A stretch of 64,000 nt of DNA from Tetrapyrgos nigripes (taxonomy: Eukaryota > Basidiomycota > Agaricomycetes > Agaricales > Campanellaceae), in NCBI GenBank assembly GCA_013368315.1, contig JAACJM010000189.1, positions 100,923 to 164,922 on the forward strand, written 5' to 3'. Position 1 is the stretch's first letter. Every line of letters starts with the position of its first letter. Under the pieces are notes generated by a model. The model had not been told where the DNA came from. It saw only the letters and a program-made list of their open reading frames with translations, and ran no database searches. Shown here in pieces: positions 34,801-46,042 of this stretch. The translations under genes and the position numbers were made by a program.

Positions 34801-35517
34801 TGTACTTTTCTAGGAGGCATCGAAAACGAAATAACTGCTCGAGTGCCACCTGGTGCAATCGTTCCCTGAAAAATTATACAAGTCAGAATATTAAAAAACT
34901 CCAAAATTAAGAAAACCAAAACACACATTTTGAGGCGTAGTCGCGTTCATTTTGTTCAGCAATGTCGAAGGCCCAGGTTCTCCAGCTGCATTCGCGTTTG
35001 GACTCGTAGTCGGCTTTTGAGGTAAATGCGAAGATTGAGGGGTTTGACCGTTCACTATGGCGCCACGCATACTCGCTGGACCCGAAGGTGGTGCTCCCGA
35101 AGCCGTAGAACCCCCAGAGTTCGCTCTTGCCACCCCATTCGTCAAACTCCTCGGCCCAGTAGGTGGCGCAGTTCCAATCCGCATATTCTGCCCAGATGCT
35201 GCTGGCGAACCCACGGAAGAGGTAGATGCAGCTGAGTTATGCCTCGAATGTACATTAAATCCTCCCTGCACTGGACTCTGTATGTGCCCTTGACCACGAC
35301 CTCCTCCTCCATGACCATGTCCATAATGACCACCTCCATATCCACCGTGCCCGGGTCCATGTGAATAGGAATTACTACTCTGGCGATGACCATGAGAAGA
35401 GTAGGATTGAGAATGGGAATGAGAATGTCCGTGTCCTTGCCGGCCGTCGTCCTGGGCTTGCTGAGGTAGCGAAGCAAGCAACGCTCTTGGACCTTTCGGC
35501 GGTGCCTTGCCTGACAT
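28899..35517 (-). CDS. SET1: Histone H3-K4 methyltransferase SET1 (frame interrupted twice)
   Basis: Catalytic subunit of the COMPASS complex, methylating histone H3 lysine 4 in the nucleus. The start at 35517 gives [18 protein letters not shown], then His/Gly-rich and very Pro-rich regions (dozens of PPPPP runs, 33.5-34.8 kb). An acidic/basic repeat region follows. The RRM starts at [20 protein letters not shown], after intron 32311-32497. Then come a long Ser/Arg/Pro-rich middle with an RS-like stretch, [20 protein letters not shown] as part of a second RNA-binding-like fold, and an acidic Lys-rich linker. The C-terminal end has [51 protein letters not shown] and the post-SET cysteines [18 protein letters not shown]. 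SET-domain introns are 29158-29210 and 28975-29035. The frame is broken by a 43-bp tandem duplication near 33.06 kb and again near 30.24-30.29 kb. Identity is certain; whether this copy is functional is not. Confidence 0.92.
33016..33098. repeat. 43-bp tandem duplication inside SET1
   Basis: Unit CATCCATATCCACATCCATA... spans 33016-33058 and is repeated at 33059-33098 with almost perfect identity. 43 is not a multiple of three. On the minus strand the first-encountered copy reads [12 protein letters not shown] in frame with the N-terminal exon; the second is then read out of frame and hits TGA at 33015-33017. Reading only one copy restores [19 protein letters not shown] and the rest of SET1. 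Confidence 0.9.
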
Positions 35518-38500
35518 GTACAAAGCCAAAAACCAACAATGCTACTGCCACTCAGAGTGTCCTTTTCGTATGATATGGTTCAAAGGAGGAGATGGAGAGG
35601 ATGGAGATGGAGATGTAATAGACGTTTTATGCGAGATTTTCAACGCGTCAAGGACCGAGAATGAGGACCCAGACGTTTCACATACACCCTATACCCTCTC
35701 AGAATGGTATATAGCGACGAGAAAGAGGACTTTTTGGGTAGGAAAAAAGAGAAAGAGTCTGAGGGAGTCTGTCGGTGACAATGAGCGCGTGGTAAAGGTC
35801 ACAACTGCCGACAACAAACAAACCACTCTCTCCTCGACTTCCATCTTCTTCTCCTCTTACATATATCTTTCTTGCACTGGGAACCGCAAATTTCATTCAA
35901 GGACACTATATACTACACACCCAACATAAATCCTTCCCGTCGACGTCCAACTTGCGGCAAATTTTACGGAAAATCTACAGCAAACTCGTCGACAAAAAAG
36001 GTCGTCTTCATCTATCAGACCGTTTCACATCCGTCAAGCGATGCTCGAGGGCTTATGTAAATCTCACGATATGTCGAAAAAACGCCCTTCATCCACCCAC
36101 TGACAAGGTCCTGGTCCTCGACAGCCTAACTTTTAGGGCCGACCACCACGGCAATCAGGGACGTCTGTTCAGCAGAGAGCTGCGGCGAGGGGAGTGAGGG
36201 TAAGAGGTGGTATACGCGGTGCGATGTATGACGATAGTGAACGGTATGAGTCAGATGATGGCTATAGGGTATGGTGATAGTAGTGACGACGATGTACTGT
36301 GTGGTTTAGAAGAATGACTTTTCGTCGGAGCATGTGTGTGAGAACGAGTTCCTGGAAGATGAGTGTAGAGTCTAAGAGAACGGCTATGTGCGCAAGGAGC
36401 CTTCATGAAATCGCGAAGGTCCCGGGAGAAAGAGATAGAGCACATCGAGAGAAAAAGATGAAACGGGAAGAAGGGACGACATGGTGATGGGTACTGAAGT
36501 ACTGAGAGATAGAAGAGTAAAAACGGAGATCCGGTTGACGTGGTGAGAGATGAAAATTTTAAACATGTACACAAGACCAGCGCAGCCTCCACATGAAATG
36601 GACACCGGTCCGAGTTCCACCCAAGTCTAATCCTCAAATCCTTTGAAAAACCATCCTAATCCTCAATCCTTTGAAAACCCATCCTACTCATTCAACATTC
36701 CCTTCTCAGCCATATCTCTTGGGCCTTCATTCTCCCAGTCTCAAGAACTCCCCTTCTACGTTGCCTCTCCTTCAACTCCAGATTAAGTCCACATGACAAT
36801 GACCACCGTCCCGCAAGCCGGCAGCGAATACAAAGCAACTCTGTATCTATATAACTGTCAATCAGCCACGACCGCGCAGCTAGCAAAACGGACAACGCAC
36901 CCTAATACTCATGAACTCCATGCATTCGAGTCTCTTGTAGTCCACCTATAACCTTACCTACAAATTGACTCATTCTTCTCCCCGGCCCTTCACCCTGTAC
37001 CATCTTCAAAGAGTCGACGACGTATCATTCTAGAAAGGGTGACAAAGAGAACATGGGCTAGAAGAGAGTTGCCGACGATAAATAGAGATATAGTGCCAGT
37101 ATGACCAGAGTATGTATGATAGCACAACCCGAGATTTTGCCAAAAGATGTCTTTCCTAGAAAGAAATGAAAGAAGCGCCATAGCAAAAGAAGCCCGGCAG
37201 TTGCACCAGTGATAAATCCAAACCAGACCTAGAGGCTAAGATCGGTGTTGAGAGAGAACGATATCATTCTGGTCAAGATAGGCGGAATTCAGGACAGGGA
37301 CGAGGACAAGAACGAGCATTAAATGGAGCAAGAGCAAATGCGAGTACAAAGGACAACCTCGGGACAACTAATCCCACAGCAGGGTCCAAAACGGGAGATC
37401 GTTAATACTAACTGTCTCACAGAACCCAAGAGCTGGGTTGAATGAACTAGCCCAGGGTTGGCCATAAGACATGAGGCAGAGAAGGCAGGGAAGCCTACGA
37501 AGAACAAGGCGCGAGAGGTGAGTCATTGACGTGATGGAGATGGGTAGAGAGAGGTCCCGGTCTAGCTCTGCCTGGCCTAAGCCTCGGTCAGTTTAACCGT
37601 CACCGGTTAGTACTGACAGTGATAGTATACATCAGTACCTGCTTATTCTTCATTTGACTCTTCATGACAACATTTGGGCGCTGAAAAAGAGCCTAGAGGC
37701 AAAATATACAATCAGGATGAGAAGACATGGGAAGCGGAGGCTCTCACTCCAGTTCCTCAGCCCAGACCTCGCCTTGGTCAAGCAGAATGAAGATCGCTTC
37801 TTGAAGTTCCTGGTAGCAATAGCTAAAGGAATGGAAGATGGATCGTCATAGACTGGCCGAGCGACTGGGACTTGAGACCATCATGATAGACCAGCGCAAC
37901 CGACGGTATGGCGAAAACGCCGCACAAAAAATGTCAAAAAGATCTACGTGAAAAGAAGGATGGTTGAGAGAGCATCAGACGACGAAACGAAGCAAGGAAA
38001 TTTGGAATTACAATTCTCAGTGAGCTGACGACGATATTGACCTAGCTCTAGCTAGAAGTTCCTAGCAGAAGCTTTCCGGGAAACACGCATTCCAATCCCT
38101 GGTGCATCAAGGTGATCGACGTCATGTCGACGGAATCGGAATGGAATGGCGAAATCGCGATCCCCACAGGCTGGTAGGCTGGACGCTTATAGCTCCATAC
38201 CATCCGCCTTTCCGAACTTCAACCTTCAGCTTCCTGTCAACCCGAGCGCAAGCTTTAGCAATCCTTGGTCTCATTGCAGGGACAGAAACATGAGCGTGCA
38301 GTGACGTACCTATTCCCATGAAGGCTGAGCGCTGAGCGCTGAGCACTGAGAATCCACCCAAACTTCCAAATTTCGTCGTTAATCCTCCTGAGAATCCTCC
38401 TGAGAGCCTCCTGTGGGTTTTTTACTTGACGACGCATTGAAGTGACCCCTGTGCGCAGTTAAACCGAAATCGCCATTCTCAACCGAACCGCAGCGCCTTG

Positions 38501-39315
38501 CTCATGATATCACTGACAGCTGTGTCGGAACTATTGCACCAGGGCTACAGTAGTCTAGAGTTACCATATTAAGCAGTACAGGCCCTGAGAGCTTGAAAGT
38601 GATTCCCAAATGAAAGCTGAAGGCTTATGATGCTCCGGCTGCAGTAAATCCGTCTGTAAGTGTCAAAAGCGGTGTGCGACAGACAGAAAACAAAGAGCAA
38701 TTGTAGAAAAGAAAGACAAGATATCAAGTATACCTTCGCACGGTGAAAGGGGAAAGGACACCACAGTACACAAAAATGCTTTACAGATCTGATCCTGGGC
38801 TCGAAGTGGGTCGGAGACCTGAAAACGTTGAAATGAAGAATAGTTGTAATTACTCATCAGACTCCTGGTTCGACATAGGCCACGTGTGGCGAGATCTGAG
38901 GCTGTCTTCTTGAAGATATCGGTGAAGTCTGCAGTTAGATGGTAAGTAAGAAAAAGTAAGAAAAAGGCGACCCTACAGCTCAGAATGAGAGAGAGGTCAA
39001 CTTCAAAGGAAGTGGCACCGAGATACCGAGCTCCACAGGAGGTCTAGACCCCAACACGTGAGCAATCCAGACTGAAAATTTTCCCAAGTCCTTAGTCCTG
39101 CTCAGATTACAACCACGACCTCTTCTTTTTTTTTTTTTTTTTTGGTGAACGCTGGGGAAAGCTCTCTTCTAGGTCCCGCAGACTCTCAAATCCAGAGTTC
39201 CTTTCAAGAGTACCTGGACAGCACAATGGCAACATCTTCCTGTAGGCCGGAGATAGACGAACTAGGTACGGATGTGCGAGTAAACCTTGAACTCAGGTAG
39301 CTTTTCGGCAGCGCT
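35518..39315. other. Gene-poor interval upstream of SET1
   Basis: The first few hundred bases are probably the SET1 promoter and 5' UTR. No supported gene follows in about 3.8 kb. Visible simple features are a GCTGAGC-type short tandem repeat at about 38326-38350 (GCTGAGCGCTGAGCGCTGAG), a related AATCCTCCTGAG duplication near 38380-38410, and an 18-nt T run at 39126-39143. Confidence 0.5.
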
Positions 39316-39790
39316 TTAGCAGAGTTCATTTGTCCGGCGCCATACGAATGCCTGGCATGCAGAGTCCAGACAGGCGAGGACCTTCAAATATTCGATTGCC
39401 ACATTGTCTGAATCTACGATGTTGTCTTTGTCAAACAGAACGCCGTTTGGTGTGAGAACCGGCGGGACACACTCTCAAAGCCTTTGTTTATCCCATTCTC
39501 CGATCCGCATCAGTATGTAGTTGTGTTCTTCAGCCTCGAGGCTTGAGTTGACGTTGACATCTCAAAGGATGCTGTTGGCCATACACCAGGTAGCCTTGTA
39601 TGCAGTTGTATGCCCGCCCGCATTGTAAACCCATTGTTCTATCCCCGGTGCTTCAATAACGACTCCTTCCCGCGTTCCCACTTCGCGATGACTTCATCCT
39701 CTATTACCGCAAAGAAAGTGGACTGATGTATGTTTTCCTTTAGCAGAATGCATGGAGTGTCGTAAAGGCGCTGTTCTTGACGCCACGATG
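39316..39790 (-). pseudogene. Decayed gene of unknown family, two in-frame TGA
   Basis: The minus strand carries a long protein-like reading. It starts around QRLYDTPCILLKENIHQS, continues TFFAVIEDEVIAKWERGK, then after a one-base shift GVVIEAPGIEQWVYNAGGHT and AYKATWCMANSIL. There follow an in-frame TGA, VNSSLEAEEHNYILMRIGEW, a second in-frame TGA, and CVPPVLTPNGVLFDKDNI, NVAIEYLKVLACLDSACQAF and a TAA stop at 39316-39318. Composition is that of a normal globular protein and the same frame runs on across both stops, so this looks like a dead gene rather than chance. Neither stop is part of an obvious intron. I do not recognise the family. Confidence 0.6.
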
Positions 39791-40650
39791 GCATCCGTCT
39801 AAGCAGACTTCGTCAGGATTAATGCATGCCAGTGAAAATTTCAAGTTCTCGTATGATACTGACGTATGGCTAGTGTAACAAAAGCGTAAGTGTGCCTGTT
39901 TGCGACGCCCACTTGTCCTAGTTCCTGTCCTACACGAGGCCTCGAATTCAAATATTGCTTTCTTTTCTGACAACGCTGACGTTAACTATTCTGTTCAACA
40001 CGGTAGGCGTCAACGGTCTCAGGCTGCGAAAGGTTAGGCCTCAGGTTGGGCGCTGCGGCGGATGTAATCCCATTGAACCTGCCAGTGGTGAAAGCAGCAA
40101 CACCTCGAGGCGGCCAGCAGGCTAACGTGAATATCTTCAGACAACCCCACATACTCTCATCAAGAAGGGAAACGCGTCGACGATCCTTGCCTCTCATCCG
40201 ACCCACCTGTACATGTAGGGCTTTTCAAATTCTGTCACCAGACGAGAGGAATGACCCTCTCCATTTCATTTTTGTGTTCGAGGTGAAATTTTTGAAGCCT
40301 CGGGAAATGAAATTGGATCGCGCAAATAACATGTCATGTTTGAGTACGACTATAGACCAACCTGAACCAGAGGCGGCAATAATATAATGCTTAACGTATA
40401 GGTGTAAGGACTAGGATACAACATATTAGCAAGGGAATGTGGCAAGGTGGTCCATGTCTAGGTGCGGGAAGAGAATACAGGGGGGGGGGCGGGGGGGGGG
40501 GCAGGCTATGCGATGCAATGAGGACCGATGAAAATGAAAAAATGCGATAGAATTATGATACATATGAATGAGTGGCGTATAGGAAAAGACGCGAAGACGA
40601 CGCAAGATGAAATCAAGAAGCGCATGGGGAAAGAAATGAAAAATAAGAAG
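39791..40650. other. Intergenic interval with a G10-C-G11 run
   Basis: Between the pseudogene and the 3' end of the next minus-strand gene. It contains the G-rich tract at 40480-40501. Otherwise only short open frames without motifs. Confidence 0.5.
40480..40501. repeat. Homopolymeric G tract, G10-C-G11
   Basis: Ten G (40480-40489), one C, then eleven G (40491-40501), about 150 bp downstream of the 40.7-41.8 kb minus-strand gene. It has quadruplex-forming potential on the + strand. Such runs are also prone to length errors in sequencing. Confidence 0.9.
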
Positions 40651-41760
40651 TCACAGTGCACGCAAAGCATTCATGAGGGAATCATAATCCTGCTCTTCCC
40701 ATCGACGACCACCCTTTTCGCGGACCCATTTTGTACTAATCCGATTCGAAGCTCTCGGGCGATAACTGAGGGAACTGGCTGGTGCGGACTCTGGCGGCTC
40801 CTCCTTCCGCCCTTCGTCCGGTCTCCGTTTGGTGATCTTTCGGGACGTTGAAAATGCCACTCGCGATGAAGGCAGGGGTGGGATCTTGACGACCTGTGCG
40901 TCAATAGTGTCCTCTTCATCGCTCTCCAGATCACCTCCAAATTGCAAGGTAGACTTGCACGCCATAGAGTACAAGTCATCCTGGCTTTGCGTTTCTCGTA
41001 AACTCTTGCGACGCGTTTTATCCGCGTCATATTTGTAGGGGATTAGTTCATCCGGGACGCCATCTCCAAGACGACGACGAAGTCTGGATATTCTTCGCCG
41101 CCTGTCAGTGGTTGGAGTGGGCGCCTCAGTAACGCACAGTGATGATGGAGAGGGCGCTGGAACTAACGTGTCTTTTGAACGCGACCGATAGGCAGGCGGC
41201 GCTAAAGTATCGTCAGACACATCCAAGGAAAGGGAGGAGAAGGGATTCGGACGATGACGTGACGACGATCGCGGCGGGGGGTGGATGTGAGGATTGGGCA
41301 ATAGAGGGTAGGGCGATTCTACGTCGCGCTTGGGGATCGGTGGGTAGGAGGTTACTGGGGAAGTTGGGGAGGCGGGAGAGACGGAAATGGAAAGTTGAGT
41401 CTCAGGTGATGGTGGGGGTGGTAAAGGAAGTGGACGCAGAGTTTTGGGAGAACGTGATGTAGCAGGGGGCGAGGCTGGCACCGACGGAAGTGGCCGAATA
41501 AACCTGTAGCCTAAACGTTCGTCTAGACTACACGGTGATTCGAGTTCTCGTTTCGGTGAATCTTCCACACTATATACCGAAGGCGAAGACATGGAAGAGC
41601 TGGAAGATGAACAGCTGAAGGACGAGTCCATCGACAGATTGTACAGTCTTCTCGGAGAGGATGAGCGAGCGAGCCGCAGAGGTGTAGTTGTCTCCAGTAC
41701 TAGATCATAGGGACCATCGAATGTAGTAAAACTGGAGGAGCTTGAGCTGGCAGAGCTCAT
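40651..41760 (-). CDS. Ser/Pro-rich protein of unknown function
   Basis: A 369-residue intronless reading from the ATG at 41760 (MSSASSSSSSFTTFDGPYDL). The frame is open 51 codons further upstream (ATG at 41913), but the added sequence looks non-coding, so I chose the internal start just before the Ser run. Most of the protein is low-complexity Ser/Pro with repeated SPT/PPP motifs, a basic patch (TDRRRRISRLRRRLGDGVPD) and an acidic stretch (GGDLESDEEDTID). The C-terminus is compact and charged: SNRISTKWVREKGGRRWEEQ then DYDSLMNALRAL-stop. That terminal block is the only part that looks conserved-protein-like. No family is assigned with confidence; no signal peptide or membrane segment is seen. 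Confidence 0.65.
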   Translation of the reverse strand: MSSASSSSSSFTTFDGPYDLVLETTTPLRLARSSSPRRLYNLSMDSSFSCSSSSSSMSSPSVYSVEDSPKRELESPCSLDERLGYRFIRPLPSVPASPPATSRSPKTLRPLPLPPPPSPETQLSISVSPASPTSPVTSYPPIPKRDVESPYPLLPNPHIHPPPRSSSRHRPNPFSSLSLDVSDDTLAPPAYRSRSKDTLVPAPSPSSLCVTEAPTPTTDRRRRISRLRRRLGDGVPDELIPYKYDADKTRRKSLRETQSQDDLYSMACKSTLQFGGDLESDEEDTIDAQVVKIPPLPSSRVAFSTSRKITKRRPDEGRKEEPPESAPASSLSYRPRASNRISTKWVREKGGRRWEEQDYDSLMNALRAL

Positions 41761-42774
41761 CTCGAAGCAAAGACAAGTCCGAAGGTAAGACGGGAGTTGA
41801 AAAACTTCTTCATTTGCCCTAGCTGCTTTTAAATACGTACACGCGCAAGTCCATTTAAGCTGAAGGGTGTCCAGATCCCGAATTAGATTGGAAGGAAGCA
41901 TAAATGGAGACATGATGACATTCCCTAGCGGCTTTCGGTTTAAAATGGTCGGGTTGTTTCAGGCAGGTTTTACATAAATGCGGCAATGGTGACCTCTGAC
42001 ATTTGAAAAACATAAGTACCTTTCCAAGGACGGAAAAGCCCTGAAAAGCCTCTTCCGAGTCTTTGGCAAACTGGCTGCACATAAAGGTGTTATTCTGAAG
42101 TCGATTCAGAGAATGAGCTGAAAAAAGCGCGAGTTTCGGAGAGGAACGAGAATAGCAACCGCATCAAATTGTCCTTTAATTTCTTTTCGCCTCATGTCTT
42201 TATTCTCGAATAATACATCGTTCTTGATCCGTACCAACCCCGTCGTTGGTTCCCCAGGGCGCCGAGGTAGCCTAAAGTCAGCCACAGCGCATCTGGAAAC
42301 CCCGTACTTAGTTGCTGCACTGAGGATCTGTCCTGTGCGTTTATGTCTAGATTTGCAGATCCTCTCTGATGCAAGTTGGTTTTTTCCGAGAACAACCATA
42401 CAAATCATGTCCAGGTCGGCGCTGTGAAATATACATACATAGAACCTGTCTGAGACTCTCGTGGATAAGTTTGAGTATGCTCGGCTCCCCCGCTCACTGC
42501 CAAGAGCGAAGACCAGAAGATGGTAGCCGTTTCCCAATCACAAGTTCACACCACATCCCTTGTTTGTAGATCATGACAAGCGATACTGAGTGGAACAAAA
42601 TCCCAGTGGCTCCTACTAAGCAACCATGGAGCAACAGGGAGTTCTGCGAGTTCGTGGAATCGCGACCAAGGCTGTTCTCCCAGTGGAGACATCTTGTTGT
42701 TACATATATATCAATTCCAAAACATCTTATATGGAAACAATACCAAAACCTCAACAAAAAACTTATTCCGCTTG
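41761..42774. other. Intergenic interval
   Basis: About 1 kb between the Ser/Pro-rich gene start and the S41 peptidase stop. A 143-codon minus-strand frame (42106-42537) has no motif or clear splice context and was not called as a gene. It likely contains the promoter of the minus-strand gene to its left. Confidence 0.45.
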
Positions 42775-45700
42775 TTATGAGAACAATTGACTTGCGCTAA
42801 GAATGACATTCATCAATAATGAGAACAAAGGACGACAAGCAGCTTTGGACTGACGCAAATACCCATAAATTTTGCGGGTTCATCACTGTATCTCTTGTGT
42901 AGTTGAAGCGGACTAGAAGATGGAGACGAATGAGACGGTGGCGATACAACTCCCTATAGCCAGCACTACTCACACTTGGGAAGCTCCGAGAGGTAGGCTG
43001 TACGAGCAGTCGTCGCTGTCAGTCATGGAATGAAGACGCCGGAACATCATACTAACCAATTGGCACACTCTCGTTGAAGAAACTCCAAGCTGCCAGATGT
43101 CAAATCAGTGGGATGAGCTTCTGTACCATATGAAGTTCGTACCAGTCCTCCAATTATGTCTATGTCGTCGCGTTGTATCAGTGAATCAGCGAGGACTCCG
43201 ACTGCTAGTGATCAACTTACCGCATGTTAGCATCCACCAGCCTACACATGTCCAATGTGATAATCATTCAGTTGGGAGCTTGAAGTAAACGGATTAAAAG
43301 TCAACGCACAGGTCAGGAGGAGCAAGTGGATCCTATTTGAGGAGAAGGATTAATACACACACGAAGAGTTAAATGAACTGTAACCTACATCTTTGACACG
43401 CGCAGTCTTGATTTCAGAATCCAAATCAGACCATTCCAATACCTGGTTTCCAGCCATTCCTATAGAACAAAGAGAGCGAGGAAATGACTATGACTTCAAA
43501 GGTCAAACACTGCAACGGCGAACTCACCTTTAAATTCTACATTCTCGCCAGGTTTCCCTCCGAAGACGGCTATCTTCGTCCCAAGCCTCTCATTCATAAG
43601 AGTGCTAAACATCGCACAAGTTGATGCGCAGTTTCCTGAGAACAAGAAGTGAGGGAAGGGTATCTTAACCGTTGGATCGTACCGACTTACCGTTGGTGAC
43701 TACAAGGGATATTTAGTAGGAGCGCTCAATATATTATCCGAGAAGAAGCATATTGTGGAAGTGGAGCCACACACCAATCGCAATATTTCTGTACGCGACG
43801 GAGGTCAGCGCCACGGTTCAGCATTTTCGAGATATTGCACGCACTCGGGAGGGAAGGGACCTTCGTCTGGGACATCCTGACTGAACTCCAGTTGGCAGGT
43901 ATCCTACAGTATTGCCAAGGAAGTCAGTATATGAGTTTGCGTGTTTCAAGCACCGTAGAGCACCTACATGGAACCGCTGAGAGGTAGGGTCCTGTTTTCC
44001 GTTTATTTGGAAGGGAGCTGAAGGTTCAATGTAATCAAAGCTGGCTGGCATCTGTGTATCGTTCAAGAAAGCAACTACATGGCGGAGGGTCAAACACGCA
44101 GGGAGGCTCCGAGTAACAGAAACCAACGAACAATTATCGGCCGAATAGAAAGTATCAGTGTCATCGTTGCCCAGCGCAATATCCGCAGCCACAATTTTCT
44201 GAGCAAGAGGGTTAGCTCGATTAGTGGAGACGAAGCCACTAGATGAAGGAAACATTTTAGACTGTGGCTTACAGTTAATTCATAAATGACACATACGGAT
44301 AACCAATTTGGGCTCCTGCAAGGAACTGGAACAGAAACTGTCCCAAACACACAAAGCCGCCTGAGAAAAAGGAAAACTGGTCAGCTTCCGCCACCCTCCG
44401 CAGTGCCGACGTCAGCACTGCTCTCAGGAATGAAGACCGACCCTTACCTCCATTATTTGTCAAATCAATCAAGAGGCGCGTCACCCCTGCAGCCTTAAAC
44501 GAGTCAATTGCGTCAACTGTGTCCTTTTGGAATTGGTCAAAATCGTCAGGGGAGAAGGATCCAACAAACATCTGACGAGTTCGGAGGGAACAGTCAGAAT
44601 GGGTGACACTTCGAGACATGACAGGCGACTGACCACTCCGGTCTCGTTGTCGGGTAAGAGGAAGTTCTTGATGACACCGGAGCTGCCGTCGACGGATGGA
44701 ATGGTAGGCAGGAATTGCTCGGGCAAACCAATAGCGCTGCTGTTAGATTTGTCGATAATGAATGCCTTGGCTCGGCGGACTGCGGGCTCGATGTTCGGTC
44801 GGACGCCAGAAGGTGGGTTAAAGTCAATGCCATTGGTTTCGCTGTTAGCGGCGCAATTGTTAGTCCAGCTGAAAACATAAATGTTAGCTAACGTGTTTGG
44901 TTTCAGCTACTTATTACGCGTATACACACAAAGATTGTGCGTCGGTAAAGTTAGTGCCAAGGAAGTTTGCCAGGAACGGTATGTCAAGTGTCTCCTCCTC
45001 GGTAGAGTTGGCAACAATCAGCTTTACGTTGAGCGACGTTTGCTTGACCCCAGTGGGACCAGCTATAAGATGAGCAGACGTGTTATAATTAGCCGGTGAG
45101 AAAACCGAAAACCGAGGCGGGCCCGAAATACCTAAGTCTCCCAGACGTTGGGAAAAGTTGGTTCCTGATATCCTGTAACTTGAGAAAACCGAGTTGACTC
45201 GCACCCCATGATCCAGATAGTTGCCAGAGACAGTCTTCGCAATGAAATCAACGTAGTCATACGGTGCCTGGCCTTCAATCTCAGTGACTTGAGCACCAGC
45301 GAGACGTCTCCAGTCAAAGCCCATATCGTCGAAGAAATCGGTATATTCGGAACCCAAAAGAGAGATGAACGCCACAGAGTCAAAAGCAATGAAAACACCT
45401 TGCGTGCCGTCCACTTCTACATTGATAAATGGTGCAGGCAGGATGTTTTGGTATGAGGTGTAACAGGTTGGAAACCAGCCTATCGACAGAGGAGTGTTTA
45501 CATGTCAGCTGCGCCAACGAAAACCGGAGCTGGAAGACTCACGAGTATGCCCGTCATTGAGTTGAGTGGTAAAATCGTAAACTGCGATATTGAAGTCGTA
45601 ATCGGTCTTTCGGACAAGTGAGAAGAAAAATCGGGAAAACAGCAAAAGACGCACTTCAAATCCCGTGGAGTTTAATTCTGCGAGTTTTGCGCGTATATCA

Positions 45701-46042
45701 CTGGTAGACTGACAAGAGCCGCCGATTGATGAATGGCAGACCCAGATACAGATAAGTAAAAGAAGAAAAAACGAGAGATAAACATGTCCACACCTCTTGA
45801 AACGGTGGAGGAGAATCCAAATAAAACTCTTCGAACGTAAAAAAGTCGAATACGCGAGCAATGTTGTTTAGCACATTCTGGCGAAGCGTCTCATTGAAGG
45901 GAAAGGACTTTTCGCAGGCTAGGGCGTCAGCAGGAGGCACGAAGGCTTTCCCGGCTATTTTTGCGCATGGGTCGTCCGTTGCTGTAGGGGCTGCTGCAAT
46001 GGGGTAACAGGCTGCAAGGACAGTGACGAAAAGACCGAGCAT
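42775..46042 (-). CDS. Secreted peptidase, S41 (tail-specific protease-like) family
   Basis: Serine peptidase of the S41/CPAF-like group. The start at 46042 gives a signal peptide (MLGLFVTVLAACYPIAAA), and many N-glycosylation sequons support secretion. First intron 45709-45793. Further sequence includes DYDFNIAVYDFTTQLNDGHT, RWFPTCYTSYQNILPAPFIN, NWTNNCAANSETNGIDF, MFVGSFSPDDFDQFQKDTVD, VTRLLIDLTNNGG plus GFVCLGQFLFQFLAG, and NIAIVTNGNCASTCAMFSTL, which holds the presumed nucleophile Ser. This last motif is spread over exons including a 9-nt microexon (43691-43699). The 3' part is spliced from small exons: GMAGNQVLEWSDLDSEIKTA, DPLAPPDLLVDANMR, a 17-nt exon (43143-43159) giving HNWRT, AWSFFNESVPI, AYLSELPK and FRFNYTRDTVMNPQNLWVFA. 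The final piece is a short last exon ending ASQLFS-stop (42775-42777). An alternative end simply reads through the last intron. Substrate unknown. Confidence 0.87.
43691..43699 (-). other. 9-nt microexon of the S41 peptidase gene
   Basis: The minus strand reads CTTGTAG|TCACCAACG|GTAAGT. It joins GCGATTG upstream to GAAACTGCGCATC downstream and yields IVTNGNCAST, placing part of the active-site loop in an exon encoding about three residues. Both flanking splice sites are good consensus matches. Confidence 0.8.

Noticed and set aside
39316..39790. Selenoprotein reading of the two in-frame TGA codons
   Set aside because: Mushroom-forming fungi are not known to use selenocysteine in general, the stops do not sit at redox-type Cys positions, and a frameshift is present as well.
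42106..42537. 143-codon minus-strand frame upstream of the Ser/Pro-rich gene
   Set aside because: Composition is plausible but there is no recognisable motif, and it lies where the promoter of the neighbouring gene is expected.
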